The position numbers and the translations under genes are program-made. Below are positions 36,139-44,692 of a stretch of 64,000 nucleotides of DNA, in pieces. Under the pieces are notes generated by a model. The model saw nothing but the letters and a program-made list of their open reading frames with translations. It searched no databases and had not been told where the DNA came from. The stretch is from Bradyrhizobium paxllaeri (GTDB lineage Bacteria > Pseudomonadota > Alphaproteobacteria > Rhizobiales > Xanthobacteraceae): positions 7,658,501 through 7,722,500 of the forward strand of contig NZ_CP042968.1 in assembly GCF_001693515.2 (NCBI RefSeq), read 5' to 3'. The number at the start of each line of letters is the position of its first letter. Position 1 is the stretch's first letter.

Positions 36139-37065
36139 TCAAGTTTTGGCGGCGACGGCGACCAGGCCCGGTACGGGAGTGTTGTCCTCGTTGCGGGCGG
36201 AGCGATCTTCCAGCAGCGATAATTTCAGACCGGAGCTCTCCACCGCGGCACGCGTGTAAGCGGCAGCATGGGCGTAGCGCAGGCCCCGGCCGATGATGAC
36301 GCCTTCGCCGTCATGGGTTTCGGCGGTGAAGGCGAGCAGGCCACCCGGCGTAAGCACGCGCGCGGCTTCTATCAGCACCGGCGCGAGATCGGCGACGTAT
36401 ACCACGGCATCCGCGGCGAGAATGAGATCGGCGCTGGCATCCAGCCTCGAACGCAAACCCTGCAGCATGTCGGCGACTTCAAGCTCGGCGTAGTGGCCGG
36501 TGCCGCGCGCCCGCTCGATCATGCGCGGCGACAGATCGACGCCGATGAAATGATCGGCGTTACTGGCGAAGGCCGACGCTGCAAGCCCGGTGCCGCATCC
36601 GAGATCGATTGCGCGCTTGAAGAACGCCGGCTTTCCAGCGGCCGATCGCGCCGACAGCACCGCACGAAACAGCAGTTCCGGACCGCGATAGCCGAGGTCG
36701 CCGACCAGCGAGGATTCGAAGCGCGGCGCGTATTGGTCGAACAGGGTTTGCACATAGGCCTGCGACATCCCGGCCAATGGCGCTGCGCCGAGCCGCATCA
36801 ACCGAAGCGCGGCGCCGTGGCGATCACCGGGATCGCTGGCCCGCGCCTTTTGAAACGCCGAGACGGCCGCCTTATGCTCGCCGAGTTCTTCGCGGATGCC
36901 GCCGAGCGTGAACCAGGCGGAGGTGAAGTGCGGCGCCAGCTCGATCGCCTGCAACAGCAGATCAGCCGCGGCCGGCAGATCGCCCTTCAATTGCAGGTCG
37001 CGCGCGAATTCGAACCGGCGGTCGGCCATCAGATCGCCGGAAGAGAGAAAAAGGCGGGCGGGCAT
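36139..37065 (-). CDS. TPR-containing SAM-dependent methyltransferase
   Basis: 308 residues. Two TPR units at about 17-85 (QLKGDLPAAADLLLQAIELA, TLGGIREELGEHKAAVSAF) precede a class I methyltransferase domain with motif I AIDLGCGTGLAASAFA, motif II FIGVDLSPRMIERAR and AADAVVYVADLAPVL. The substrate is unknown; TPRs suggest a protein substrate. ATG 37065 has CGGAA upstream. It is divergent from the exonuclease gene, with a repeat-like stretch between. Confidence 0.85.
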   Translation of the reverse strand: MPARLFLSSGDLMADRRFEFARDLQLKGDLPAAADLLLQAIELAPHFTSAWFTLGGIREELGEHKAAVSAFQKARASDPGDRHGAALRLMRLGAAPLAGMSQAYVQTLFDQYAPRFESSLVGDLGYRGPELLFRAVLSARSAAGKPAFFKRAIDLGCGTGLAASAFASNADHFIGVDLSPRMIERARGTGHYAELEVADMLQGLRSRLDASADLILAADAVVYVADLAPVLIEAARVLTPGGLLAFTAETHDGEGVIIGRGLRYAHAAAYTRAAVESSGLKLSLLEDRSARNEDNTPVPGLVAVAAKT

Positions 37066-37081
37066 GGGTTCCGAAATCTGT

Positions 37082-37185
37082 GATTGCCGGGCGCTTGTCC
37101 TCGACCTGATCGGGGATGACCCGGCAATCCATCAAAAGAAGGATTCTTGAGAAGATGGATGCGCGGGTCAAGCCCGCGCATGACG
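37082..37185. repeat. Degenerate palindromic repeat related to family B
   Basis: Contains GATTGCCGGGCGCTTGTCC paired with GGGTCATCC-like and CCCGGCAATCC elements, and ends GCGGGTCAAGCCCGCGCATG then ACG. The end resembles the GGGACAAGCCCGGGCATGACG end of family B. Lies in the divergent gap before the exonuclease gene. Confidence 0.55.
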
Positions 37186-37212
37186 GCTAAACATCGCGGC
37201 CAAAGCACCTAT

Positions 37213-38259
37213 ATGTCCGGCATGCGTCCGCACGACATCCTGCTGCCAGTTGCTGCCGGCCTGTGCTGCAAGCCGGGCGGCTTCCACATCGATCCGGTGC
37301 GGCCGGTCGAACGCGCCGTGATTACCCACGGCCACTCCGATCACGCCCGGCCCGGCCACGGCGCCGTGCTCGCCACGCAGGAAACGCTCGACATGATGCG
37401 GCTGCGTTACGGCGACAATTTTGCGCGTTCGACGCAAGCCATTCGCTACGGCGAGGAGATCCGGCTCGGCGACGTCAAGGTCAAATTCCATCCCGCAGGC
37501 CATGTGCTGGGCTCGGCGCAGATTGCGGTGAGTTGCAACGGCCTCTGCATCGTCGCCTCCGGCGACTACAAGGACGCCACCGACCCGACCTGTACGCCCT
37601 TCGAAGTGGTGCCTTGCGACGTCTTCATCACCGAGGCGACGTTCGGTCTGCCGGTGTTTCGCCACGGCGATGCGGCGGACGAGGTGAAGAAATTGCTGGC
37701 GTCGGTGGCGCTGTTTCCAGAGCGCGCGCATCTGGTCGGCGCCTATTCGCTCGGCAAGGCGCAGCGCGTGATCGCGCTATTGCGCGAGCAAGGTTACGAT
37801 GCGCCGATCTATCTGCATGGCGCGATGGAGGAGATCACACACTACTATCAAAGCCGCGGCGTTGCGCTCGGCGAACTGCGTCCTGTGAAGGGCGTGAAGA
37901 AGGCCGATCTCGCCGGCACCATCGCGCTGGCGCCGCCACAGGCTACCTCCGACATCTGGACCAGACGTTTCCCCGACCCGGTTACGGCGTTTGCCTCGGG
38001 CTGGATGCGGGTGCGGGCGCGCGCCCGCCAGCGCGGCGTCGAACTGCCGCTGGTGATTTCAGACCATGCCGACTGGGACGGCCTGACCGCGACCATCGCC
38101 GCCACCGGCGCCGGCGAGGTCTGGGTCACGCATGGCCAGGAAGATGCGCTGGTGCATTGGTGCAAGTCGCGTGGCCTTGCCGCGCGGCCGCTCGATCTCG
38201 TTGGATACGGCGATGAAGAGGAGAGCGAGACGGTCGTGGCCGACGAGGCCGAGGTATGA
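37213..38259 (+). CDS. Ligase-associated DNA exonuclease (MBL/beta-CASP fold)
   Basis: 348 residues. Metallo-beta-lactamase fold with ITHGHSDHARPGHG (His39, His41, Asp43, His44), ASGDYKDATDPTCTPFE and FITEATFGLPVF, and a late VISDHADWDGL. It resembles SNM1/Pso2-type nucleases and is the TIGR04122-type partner of the ligase system. Its last four bases overlap the ligase start (ATGA). The ATG at 37213 or 37222 is the start; earlier residues come from the upstream repeat. Confidence 0.92.
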   Translation: MSGMRPHDILLPVAAGLCCKPGGFHIDPVRPVERAVITHGHSDHARPGHGAVLATQETLDMMRLRYGDNFARSTQAIRYGEEIRLGDVKVKFHPAGHVLGSAQIAVSCNGLCIVASGDYKDATDPTCTPFEVVPCDVFITEATFGLPVFRHGDAADEVKKLLASVALFPERAHLVGAYSLGKAQRVIALLREQGYDAPIYLHGAMEEITHYYQSRGVALGELRPVKGVKKADLAGTIALAPPQATSDIWTRRFPDPVTAFASGWMRVRARARQRGVELPLVISDHADWDGLTATIAATGAGEVWVTHGQEDALVHWCKSRGLAARPLDLVGYGDEEESETVVADEAEV

Positions 38260-39908
38260 ACCGCTTCGCCGAACTCCTGGACCGCCTCGCCTATGAGCCG
38301 GGCCGCAACAACAAGCTGCGGCTGATCACGGCTTACTTTCGCGACACGCCCGATCCCGACCGCGGCTACGCGCTGGCGGCATTGACCGGCGCGCTATCGT
38401 TCAAGCACGCCAAGCCGGGACTGATCCGCGACCTGATCATGGATCGCGCCGATCCGGTGCTGTTTGGGTTATCGTATGATTATGTCGGGGATCTATCCGA
38501 GACGATTGCGCTGATGTGGCCCAAGGCCGCACTCGCCGGCCACAACAACCCGCCTCCCCCCACCCTTTCCGAGGTCGTCGTCACCCTCCGCACGCTCGGC
38601 AAGACCGATCTCCCAAAACAGCTCGCGCGCTGGCTCGATGAACTCGACGAGACCGGCCGCTGGGCGCTCTTAAAACTCGTCACCGGCGCGATGCGGATCG
38701 GGATTTCGGCGCGGCTGGCCAAGACCGCTGCGGCTGCACTTGGCGACAAGGACCCGCATGAGATCGAACTGATCTGGCCGGGCCTCGCCCCGCCCTATCT
38801 CGACCTGTTCGCCTGGCTGGAAGGCCGCGGCGACAAGCCGGTCAATCGCGATCCCGCACCGTTCCGGCCCGTGATGCTGGCGCATGCGATCGAGGATGCG
38901 GATTTTGCCAGTCTCGATCCCACCGATTTCATCGCGGAATGGAAATGGGACGGCATCCGCGTGCAGGCGGTCGTCGGTCGCGACGAGCGCGGACAGATGC
39001 AGGCGAGGCTCTATTCGCGCACCGGCGAGGACATCACGAAAAGCTTTCCCGACCTGGTGCCGTCGCTGCGCCTGCCCGGCGCGATCGACGGCGAACTGTT
39101 GGTACTGCGCGAGGGCCGCGTGCAGACTTTTAATGTGTTGCAGCAACGGCTGAACCGAAAAGTCGTCTCGCCAAAACTGATCAAGGACTTTCCGATTCAC
39201 CTGCGCGCCTATGACCTTCTCGGCGACGACGAAAACGATTTGCGCGAATTGCCGTTTGCCGAGCGCCGCGCGCATCTCGAGACCTTCATCAGAAAGCTCG
39301 ACGACCCGCGCATCGATCTGTCGCCGAAGGTTGCCTTCGATAGTTGGGAGGCGCTGATGGCAGCGCGCGCCGATCCGTCAAGCGCCGGCGCGGGGGAGGA
39401 CGCCGAGGCAGTCGAGGGCGTCATGCTGAAGCGGCGCGACGCGCCCTATCTGCCGGGCCGCCCCAAAGGCCAATGGTGGAAGTGGAAGCGCGACCCGCAC
39501 ATCATCGACGCCGTGCTGATGTATGCGCAGCGCGGGCACGGCAAGCGCTCGTCCTATTATTCGGATTACACGTTCGGCGTCTGGACCAACGGCGACCACG
39601 GCGAGCAACTGGTGCCGGTCGGCAAAGCCTATTTCGGCTTCACCGACGAAGAGCTGCTGCAGATCGACCGCTTCGTCCGCCGCAACACGACAGAAAAATT
39701 CGGCCCCGTCCGTCATGTCGTGCATGAGCCCGATCAGGGCCTGGTGCTGGAAGTCGCCTTCGAGGGGCTGGCCCGCTCGCCGCGACACAAATCCGGTGTC
39801 GCGATGCGGTTTCCGCGCATCAGCCGCCTGCGCTGGGACAAGCCGCCGCGCGAGGCCGACCGGCTAGAGACGCTGGAGCGGATGCTGAAGGACGTGACGG
39901 CAAATTAA
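38256..39908 (+). CDS. ATP-dependent DNA ligase of the ligase-associated repair set
   Basis: 550 residues. The N-terminal DNA-binding domain (about 1-200) is followed by the adenylation core with motif I EWKWDGIRVQ (Lys230 is the AMP-accepting lysine), motif III-like RLYSRTGEDITKSFPD, motif IV AVEGVMLKRRDAPYLPGR and motif V QWWKWKRDPHIIDAVL. An OB-fold domain ends the protein. It is the bacterial type found beside the exonuclease, Lhr-like helicase and PdeM, not the LigD NHEJ type. Translationally coupled to the exonuclease. Confidence 0.95.
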   Translation: MNRFAELLDRLAYEPGRNNKLRLITAYFRDTPDPDRGYALAALTGALSFKHAKPGLIRDLIMDRADPVLFGLSYDYVGDLSETIALMWPKAALAGHNNPPPPTLSEVVVTLRTLGKTDLPKQLARWLDELDETGRWALLKLVTGAMRIGISARLAKTAAAALGDKDPHEIELIWPGLAPPYLDLFAWLEGRGDKPVNRDPAPFRPVMLAHAIEDADFASLDPTDFIAEWKWDGIRVQAVVGRDERGQMQARLYSRTGEDITKSFPDLVPSLRLPGAIDGELLVLREGRVQTFNVLQQRLNRKVVSPKLIKDFPIHLRAYDLLGDDENDLRELPFAERRAHLETFIRKLDDPRIDLSPKVAFDSWEALMAARADPSSAGAGEDAEAVEGVMLKRRDAPYLPGRPKGQWWKWKRDPHIIDAVLMYAQRGHGKRSSYYSDYTFGVWTNGDHGEQLVPVGKAYFGFTDEELLQIDRFVRRNTTEKFGPVRHVVHEPDQGLVLEVAFEGLARSPRHKSGVAMRFPRISRLRWDKPPREADRLETLERMLKDVTAN

Positions 39909-40005
39909 CATTTCAAAGGCGCATGGCGGCCATTGACCGGCACAAGCGGGTTCCCCATGTGCCCCGCCGTGCCCTATAATGCGCGCGACCCGCGAGGAGA
40001 GACCA

Positions 40006-40308
40006 ATGCCCAACGACATCAGAGACCTGCCGGCCGGCAATGACGGCCTGTACCGCTTCCTCGGCGGCTCGCCGCTGTCGGTGGCGTTCCGGTTGATCCT
40101 GCTGTCGATCCTGGTCGGTGTCGTGCTCGCCGCCATCGGCTTCGATCCCTGGAATATCCTGCACAGCATCCAGACGCTGTTCCGGCGGCTGTGGGATCTC
40201 GGCTTCGACGCCGTCAACTGGCTGTGGCGCTACTTCCTGCTCGGCGCCGTGCTCGTGATCCCGATCTGGCTGCTGTCGCGGCTGTTTGGCAGCTCGCGCG
40301 GGCGATAA
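40006..40308 (+). CDS. Small membrane protein (DUF6460-like)
   Basis: 100 residues with two transmembrane helices (about 22-44 and 72-91). LYRFLGGSPLSVAFRLILLS and IGFDPWNILHSIQTLFRRLW are typical of this rhizobial family of unknown function. ATG 40006 has GAGGAGAG at 39994-40001, better than the in-frame 39979. It is followed within 26 bases by the MBL hydrolase gene, and the three genes 40006-42395 probably form an operon. Confidence 0.8.
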   Translation: MPNDIRDLPAGNDGLYRFLGGSPLSVAFRLILLSILVGVVLAAIGFDPWNILHSIQTLFRRLWDLGFDAVNWLWRYFLLGAVLVIPIWLLSRLFGSSRGR

Positions 40309-40333
40309 TCCTTCAACAGGCGGTGAGCGGCCG

Positions 40334-41068
40334 ATGCAATTACGATTTGTCGGCTGCGGCGATGCGCTCGGCTCGGGAGGCAGATTCAACACCTGCTTCC
40401 ACGTCACGGGCAACAGCGTCAATTTCCTGATCGATTGCGGCGCCTCCTCGCTGCCGGCGCTCAAGCGCCTCGGCATCATCAGCGACGCCATCGACCTGAT
40501 CCTGATCACGCATTTCCACGGCGACCATTTTGGCGGCCTGCCGTTCCTGCTGCTGGATGCGCAGTTCACGCGGCGTACCCGCCCGCTCGTCATCGCCGGG
40601 CCGCGAGGGATCGAGACCAAGCTGTCCAACCTGATGGAAGCGTTGTTCGAGCATTCATCCAAGACAAAGCAGCGCTTCGATCTCTCGGTTGTCGCGCTCA
40701 AGCCGGAGCAGAGCCGCACGTTCGGCGAGGTCAAGGTGACGCCCTATCCCGTCGTCCACGGCGAATCCGGCGGACCGTTCCTGGCCTATCGCGTCGAGGC
40801 CGAGGGCCGCGTCATCACCTACAGCGCCGACACCGAATGGACCGAAACGTTGGTCCCGGCGGCGCGCGGCGCCGACCTGTTCATTGCGGAAGCCTACTAT
40901 TACGACAAGATCGTCAAGAACCACCTCAGCCTGAAGACGCTGGAAGCGCATCTTGGCGAGATCAACACCAAGCGGCTGGTGCTGACGCATATGAGCGATG
41001 ACATGCTCGCCCGCATTGGCGAATTGCCCTACACCGCTGCCGAAGATGGCATGGTGATCGAGCTCTAG
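40334..41068 (+). CDS. MBL-fold metal-dependent hydrolase (RNase Z/arylsulfatase-like)
   Basis: 244 residues. MQLRFVGCGDALGSGGRFNT, then LILITHFHGDHFGGLPFLL with His60, His62, Asp64, His65; further ligands in VVHGESGGPFLAYR and YSADTEWTETLV, and LVLTHMSDDML near the end. This order matches RNase Z-like MBL enzymes, but the long flexible arm of true RNase Z is missing, so a phosphodiesterase is likelier. The stop is one base before the start of the MATE gene. Confidence 0.85.
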   Translation: MQLRFVGCGDALGSGGRFNTCFHVTGNSVNFLIDCGASSLPALKRLGIISDAIDLILITHFHGDHFGGLPFLLLDAQFTRRTRPLVIAGPRGIETKLSNLMEALFEHSSKTKQRFDLSVVALKPEQSRTFGEVKVTPYPVVHGESGGPFLAYRVEAEGRVITYSADTEWTETLVPAARGADLFIAEAYYYDKIVKNHLSLKTLEAHLGEINTKRLVLTHMSDDMLARIGELPYTAAEDGMVIEL

Positions 41069-41069
41069 G

Positions 41070-42395
41070 ATGCATTCGCTCAATCCTGCTTCCAGGGTCA
41101 CGACCAGACAGGTGTTCGCCATCGCGGGTCCCGCGATGGTCGCGAACCTGACGACGCCGCTGATCGGCATCGTCTCGACGACCGCGATCGGCAGGCTCGG
41201 CGATGCCACGTTGCTCGGCGGCGTGGCGATGGCCTCCGTGCTGTTCGACTGCATGTTCTGGCTGTTCGGCTTCCTGCGCATGGGCACGGTAGCGTTCACG
41301 GCGCAATCGCTGGGCGCGGGCGAGACGTCGGAATTGCGCGCGATCCTGCTGCGCGGACTGATCGTTGCCGCGCTGGTCGGCGCGGTGCTCATTGCCCTGC
41401 AGATGCCGCTCGCCAACCTTCTCCTCAACGCGATGGGTGGCAGCGAGGGCGTCACCGGCGCTGCCAAGACCTACTTCATCATCCGGATCTGGTCGGCGCC
41501 GCTGGCGCTAGGCAATTATGTCGTGCTGGGGTGGCTGGTCGGGCAGGCGCGGGCAAAGCTGGCGCTCGGCACGCAGATCACCATCAATCTCGTCAACGTG
41601 GCGGCGACCGTCGTGCTGGTGCTGGCGCTCGACTTCGGAATTGCCGGCGCCGCAATCGCCGCGCTGATCGCGGAAGCCGCGGGTCTGATGCTCGGCGTGC
41701 TGATCGCGCGCCACCTTTCGAAAGAGCAATTCTCGGCTTCCCGCGCGCTGCTGTTCGATCGGAACAAGCTGATGCGGATGCTTTCGGTCAATCGCGACAT
41801 CATGATCCGCACCGCATCGCTGATCGCAGCGTTCTTGTTCTTCACTGCGCAGGGCGCGCGTGCCGGCGACACGACGCTCGCCGCCAACGCGGTGCTCAAC
41901 AATTTTCTGCTGTTCGGCGCGTTCTTCCTCGACGGCCTCGCCAACGCCGCCGAGCAGCTCTGCGGCCGCGCCTATGGTGCCCGCGACAAGGCGGCCTTTG
42001 CCGGGGCGGTGAAGCTCGTCGTGATGTGGGGCTTTGGCTTCGCGCTCGCGGTGGCTACCTGTTTCCTGCTGTTTGGAGCTGCGTTTATCGACATGATGAC
42101 GGCGAGCGTGGACGTGCGGCGCATCGCGCGCGATTATTTGCCGTTCGTGATCTTCGCGCCGCTGCTTGGCGTGTTCGCCTTTGCCTTTGACGGCGTCTAT
42201 ATCGGCGCCACCTGGGCGCGCGACATGCGCAATTTGATGGTGGCCTCGCTCGTGATCTTCCTCACCGCCTGGTTCGCGCTGCGGTCATTCGGCAATGCCG
42301 GGCTCTGGGGCGCGCTGCTGGTGCACTACGCCGCGCGTGGCGGGCTGGAGGCGCTGCGCTATCCGGCGTTGTTGAGGAAATCGTTCGGCTCGTAG
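41070..42395 (+). CDS. MATE-family efflux transporter (DinF-like)
   Basis: 441 residues, twelve predicted transmembrane helices in two bundles. IAGPAMVANLTTPLIGIVST with GRLGDATLLGGVAMASVLFD is the family start; the second bundle starts near IRTASLIAAFLFFTAQGARA with FLDGLANAAEQLCGRAYGAR. Probably a Na+ or H+ driven drug or metabolite exporter. Starts one base after the MBL hydrolase stop, so co-transcribed. Confidence 0.92.
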   Translation: MHSLNPASRVTTRQVFAIAGPAMVANLTTPLIGIVSTTAIGRLGDATLLGGVAMASVLFDCMFWLFGFLRMGTVAFTAQSLGAGETSELRAILLRGLIVAALVGAVLIALQMPLANLLLNAMGGSEGVTGAAKTYFIIRIWSAPLALGNYVVLGWLVGQARAKLALGTQITINLVNVAATVVLVLALDFGIAGAAIAALIAEAAGLMLGVLIARHLSKEQFSASRALLFDRNKLMRMLSVNRDIMIRTASLIAAFLFFTAQGARAGDTTLAANAVLNNFLLFGAFFLDGLANAAEQLCGRAYGARDKAAFAGAVKLVVMWGFGFALAVATCFLLFGAAFIDMMTASVDVRRIARDYLPFVIFAPLLGVFAFAFDGVYIGATWARDMRNLMVASLVIFLTAWFALRSFGNAGLWGALLVHYAARGGLEALRYPALLRKSFGS

Positions 42396-42401
42396 CCGCG
42401 C

Positions 42402-43499
42402 CTACCTCACCGGCCATTCCTCTGCCGTGATCGTCGCGGCATCGGCGCCGACGATTTCCGACAGCGAGTCGCGCCCCGTGCGCAGCAAGGTGGACGCGAG
42501 GTCGTTCTTGATGTCGTCGACCAGCCCCAGCCCCTTGTAGACCAGCGACGAATAGAGCTGGATCAGGCTCGCGCCGGCGCGAATTTTCGTCAGCGCAGCG
42601 CCGCCGCTATCGATGCCGCCGACGCCGATCAGCGGAAACGCGCCTTCGGTGCGCACATACGTCTCGGCCACCATGCGGGTCGACAATCGGAACAGCGGCC
42701 GGCCGGATAGGCCGCCCTGCTCTTTCGCCTTCGCCTGTTCGCGCAAGGTCGAGGGCCGCGCCAGCGTGGTGTTGCCGACGATCATGCCATCGATACCGCG
42801 CGAGCGCGCGATGTGCACGACGTCGTCGAGTTCGGTCAGGCTGAGATCCGGCGCGATCTTGAGCAGCACCGGGGAATCGCCGGCGTTCTTCCGCACCCGC
42901 TCGCGCGCGTCGATCACCTTGGCCAGCAGTTCGTCGAGCGCGGTCGATTGCTGCAGATTGCGCAGGCCCGGCGTATTCGGCGAGGAAACATTGACGGTGA
43001 AATAGCTCGCGACCGGCGCAAAGGTCTCGATCAGCTTGACGTAATCGGCGACGCGGTCGGGCGAATCCTTGTTGGCCCCGACATTGACGCCGACGATGCC
43101 GCCATGATGGGCGCGCGCCGCGAGGCGCCGCAGCGCAACCTCAGCGCCGTCATTGTTGAAGCCCATGCGGTTGATCACGGCTTCATCCCGCTCCAGCCGG
43201 AACAGCCGCGGCCGCGGGTTGCCGCCCTGCGGCTTCGGCGTCACGGTGCCGATCTCGACAAAGCCGAAGCCGAGCCGCAACAGCCCGTCGGGCACCTCCG
43301 CGCTCTTGTCGAAGCCCGCCGCCATGCCGATCGGGTTGGGAAAATTCAGGCCGAAGGCCCGCACCGCCAGTTTCGAATCGTCCGCGCGCGGCTTGACCGG
43401 CGGCAGCAGCCGCAGGCCATGGATCGCCATGCGATGGGCGTCCTCCGGATCGAACCAGCGCAGGAGCGGCAGCGAAAAGGCGTCGAAGGCGCGGATCAC
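42402..43499 (-). CDS. pyrD: Dihydroorotate dehydrogenase (quinone), class 2
   Basis: 365 residues. Membrane-associated FMN enzyme of pyrimidine synthesis, feeding electrons to ubiquinone. N-terminal helical extension (DAFSLPLLRWFDPEDAHRMA), then FPNPIGMAAGFDKSAEVPDG, GFVEIGTVTPKPQGGNPRPR, VNVSSPNTPGLRNLQ with the catalytic Ser, and IGVGGIDSGGAALTKIRAGA. The start is a GTG (43499) overlapping the TGA of the DUF952 gene by 4 bases, so the two are coupled. Confidence 0.96.
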   Translation of the reverse strand: MIRAFDAFSLPLLRWFDPEDAHRMAIHGLRLLPPVKPRADDSKLAVRAFGLNFPNPIGMAAGFDKSAEVPDGLLRLGFGFVEIGTVTPKPQGGNPRPRLFRLERDEAVINRMGFNNDGAEVALRRLAARAHHGGIVGVNVGANKDSPDRVADYVKLIETFAPVASYFTVNVSSPNTPGLRNLQQSTALDELLAKVIDARERVRKNAGDSPVLLKIAPDLSLTELDDVVHIARSRGIDGMIVGNTTLARPSTLREQAKAKEQGGLSGRPLFRLSTRMVAETYVRTEGAFPLIGVGGIDSGGAALTKIRAGASLIQLYSSLVYKGLGLVDDIKNDLASTLLRTGRDSLSEIVGADAATITAEEWPVR

Positions 43500-43894
43500 G
43501 GCGTAAGCTCCGGAATGTCGTGACTGCCGTCGGACCGCGCGCGCATATCGAGGATGGCGGTCACCGCGCCGAGATCGAGCTCGCCGTAGAGATGCGGGAA
43601 CAGCTCGTCGTTGCGCGAAGGCTCCCAGCGCAACGCATCGCCCAACGCGTCGGCATCGACCGCGACCAGGAACAGGCCGGTCTGGCCGAAATAATGCTTT
43701 CGCGCCGTCTCGGCGACCTGGGCGGCGGTCGAGAAATGAATGTATCCGTCGCGCAGATCGTCCGCGCTGCCCCGGTAGACGCCCTGCCGTTCGGCCTCGC
43801 GCCAGGCCGAGGCGGGAGTGATTTTATAGATCGTGGGCACGGCTTTCCGGGCTTCCCCTGCTTGTCGTTGAGTCTCTTGGGATTTCCCGGACAT
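43496..43894 (-). CDS. DUF952-family protein
   Basis: 132 residues. After a polar leader, IYKITPASAWREAERQGVYR, DGYIHFSTAAQVAETARKHY, LFLVAVDADALGDALRWEPS and FPHLYGELDL are the family landmarks. The fold resembles ADP-ribosyltransferase/RNA 2'-phosphotransferase-like proteins, but function is unknown. Coupled to pyrD by a 4-base overlap; this pairing is common in the Rhizobiales to my knowledge. Confidence 0.88.
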   Translation of the reverse strand: MSGKSQETQRQAGEARKAVPTIYKITPASAWREAERQGVYRGSADDLRDGYIHFSTAAQVAETARKHYFGQTGLFLVAVDADALGDALRWEPSRNDELFPHLYGELDLGAVTAILDMRARSDGSHDIPELTP

Positions 43895-44025
43895 GGCCGG
43901 GCTGGCGGCCGACCGTAAAGGCGGCAGGCCGCCAACTCAAGCGCTGCCGCCGCAGGCGTGGCGCGAAGATTGCGCAACGGGGCCGGATCAGGTAATAATT
44001 CCTAGACCGCTCCCAGGAATTTTCG

Positions 44026-44679
44026 ATGGCGAGGCACGCCAAGGCGCAACGGCTTCTGACCCATAGCCAGGTCTGGACCGCGCTCGACCGGCTGGCGGAA
44101 CGTGCCGGCATGTCGCCCTCGGGGCTGGCCAGGCGCGCCGGCCTCGACCCCACCACGTTCAACAAATCCAAGCGCATCACCCCCGACGGGCGCGAGCGCT
44201 GGCCTTCGACCGAATCGGTCTCCAAGGCGCTGGCCGCGACCAATGCGTCGATCGACACTTTCGTGCAACTGATCGGAGACGGTGCGCGCAGCCTGCAATC
44301 GGTGCCGCTGCTCGCGCTCGCGCAAGCCGGCAGCGGCGGCCATTTCGACGACAGCGGCTTTCCCGCCGGAAAGGGCTGGGACGAGGCGGCGCTGCCATCG
44401 GCCAGCGACGAGCACGCCTACGCGCTGGAGATCTCCGGCGATTCGATGAGGCCGACCTATCGCGACGGCGACATCATCGTGGTGTCGCCGGGTACACCGA
44501 TCCGGCGCGGCGATCGCGTGGTGCTCAAGACCTCGGACGGCGAAGTGATGGTCAAGGAATTGAAGCGGCGGACGACAAAGACGCTGGAGCTGCAGTCGCT
44601 GAACCCGGCACAGGCTGACCGCACGCTAGAAGCCGATGACGTCGCCTGGATTGCGCGCATCGTGTGGGCGAGCCAGTAG
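44026..44679 (+). CDS. LexA/S24-type transcriptional regulator with HTH domain
   Basis: 217 residues. N-terminal helix-turn-helix (WTALDRLAERAGMSPSGLAR with AGLDPTTFNKSKR, about 17-50) and a C-terminal S24 peptidase domain. The catalytic dyad is visible: Ser140 in ISGDSMRPTYRDGD and Lys177 in GEVMVKELKR. An Ala-Gly pair at 101-102 (LALAQAGSGG) is in the right place for LexA-type self-cleavage. So a RecA-dependent or self-cleaving repressor is likely. A Mug-like glycosylase gene starts 13 bases after its stop, which suggests a damage-responsive repair operon. Confidence 0.88.
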   Translation: MARHAKAQRLLTHSQVWTALDRLAERAGMSPSGLARRAGLDPTTFNKSKRITPDGRERWPSTESVSKALAATNASIDTFVQLIGDGARSLQSVPLLALAQAGSGGHFDDSGFPAGKGWDEAALPSASDEHAYALEISGDSMRPTYRDGDIIVVSPGTPIRRGDRVVLKTSDGEVMVKELKRRTTKTLELQSLNPAQADRTLEADDVAWIARIVWASQ

Positions 44680-44692
44680 GGTCGCCGTTGCC

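Noticed and set aside
39975..39980. TATAAT upstream of the small membrane protein gene at 40006
   Set aside because: No -35-like element at proper spacing; the nearest TTGACC is 36 bases upstream.
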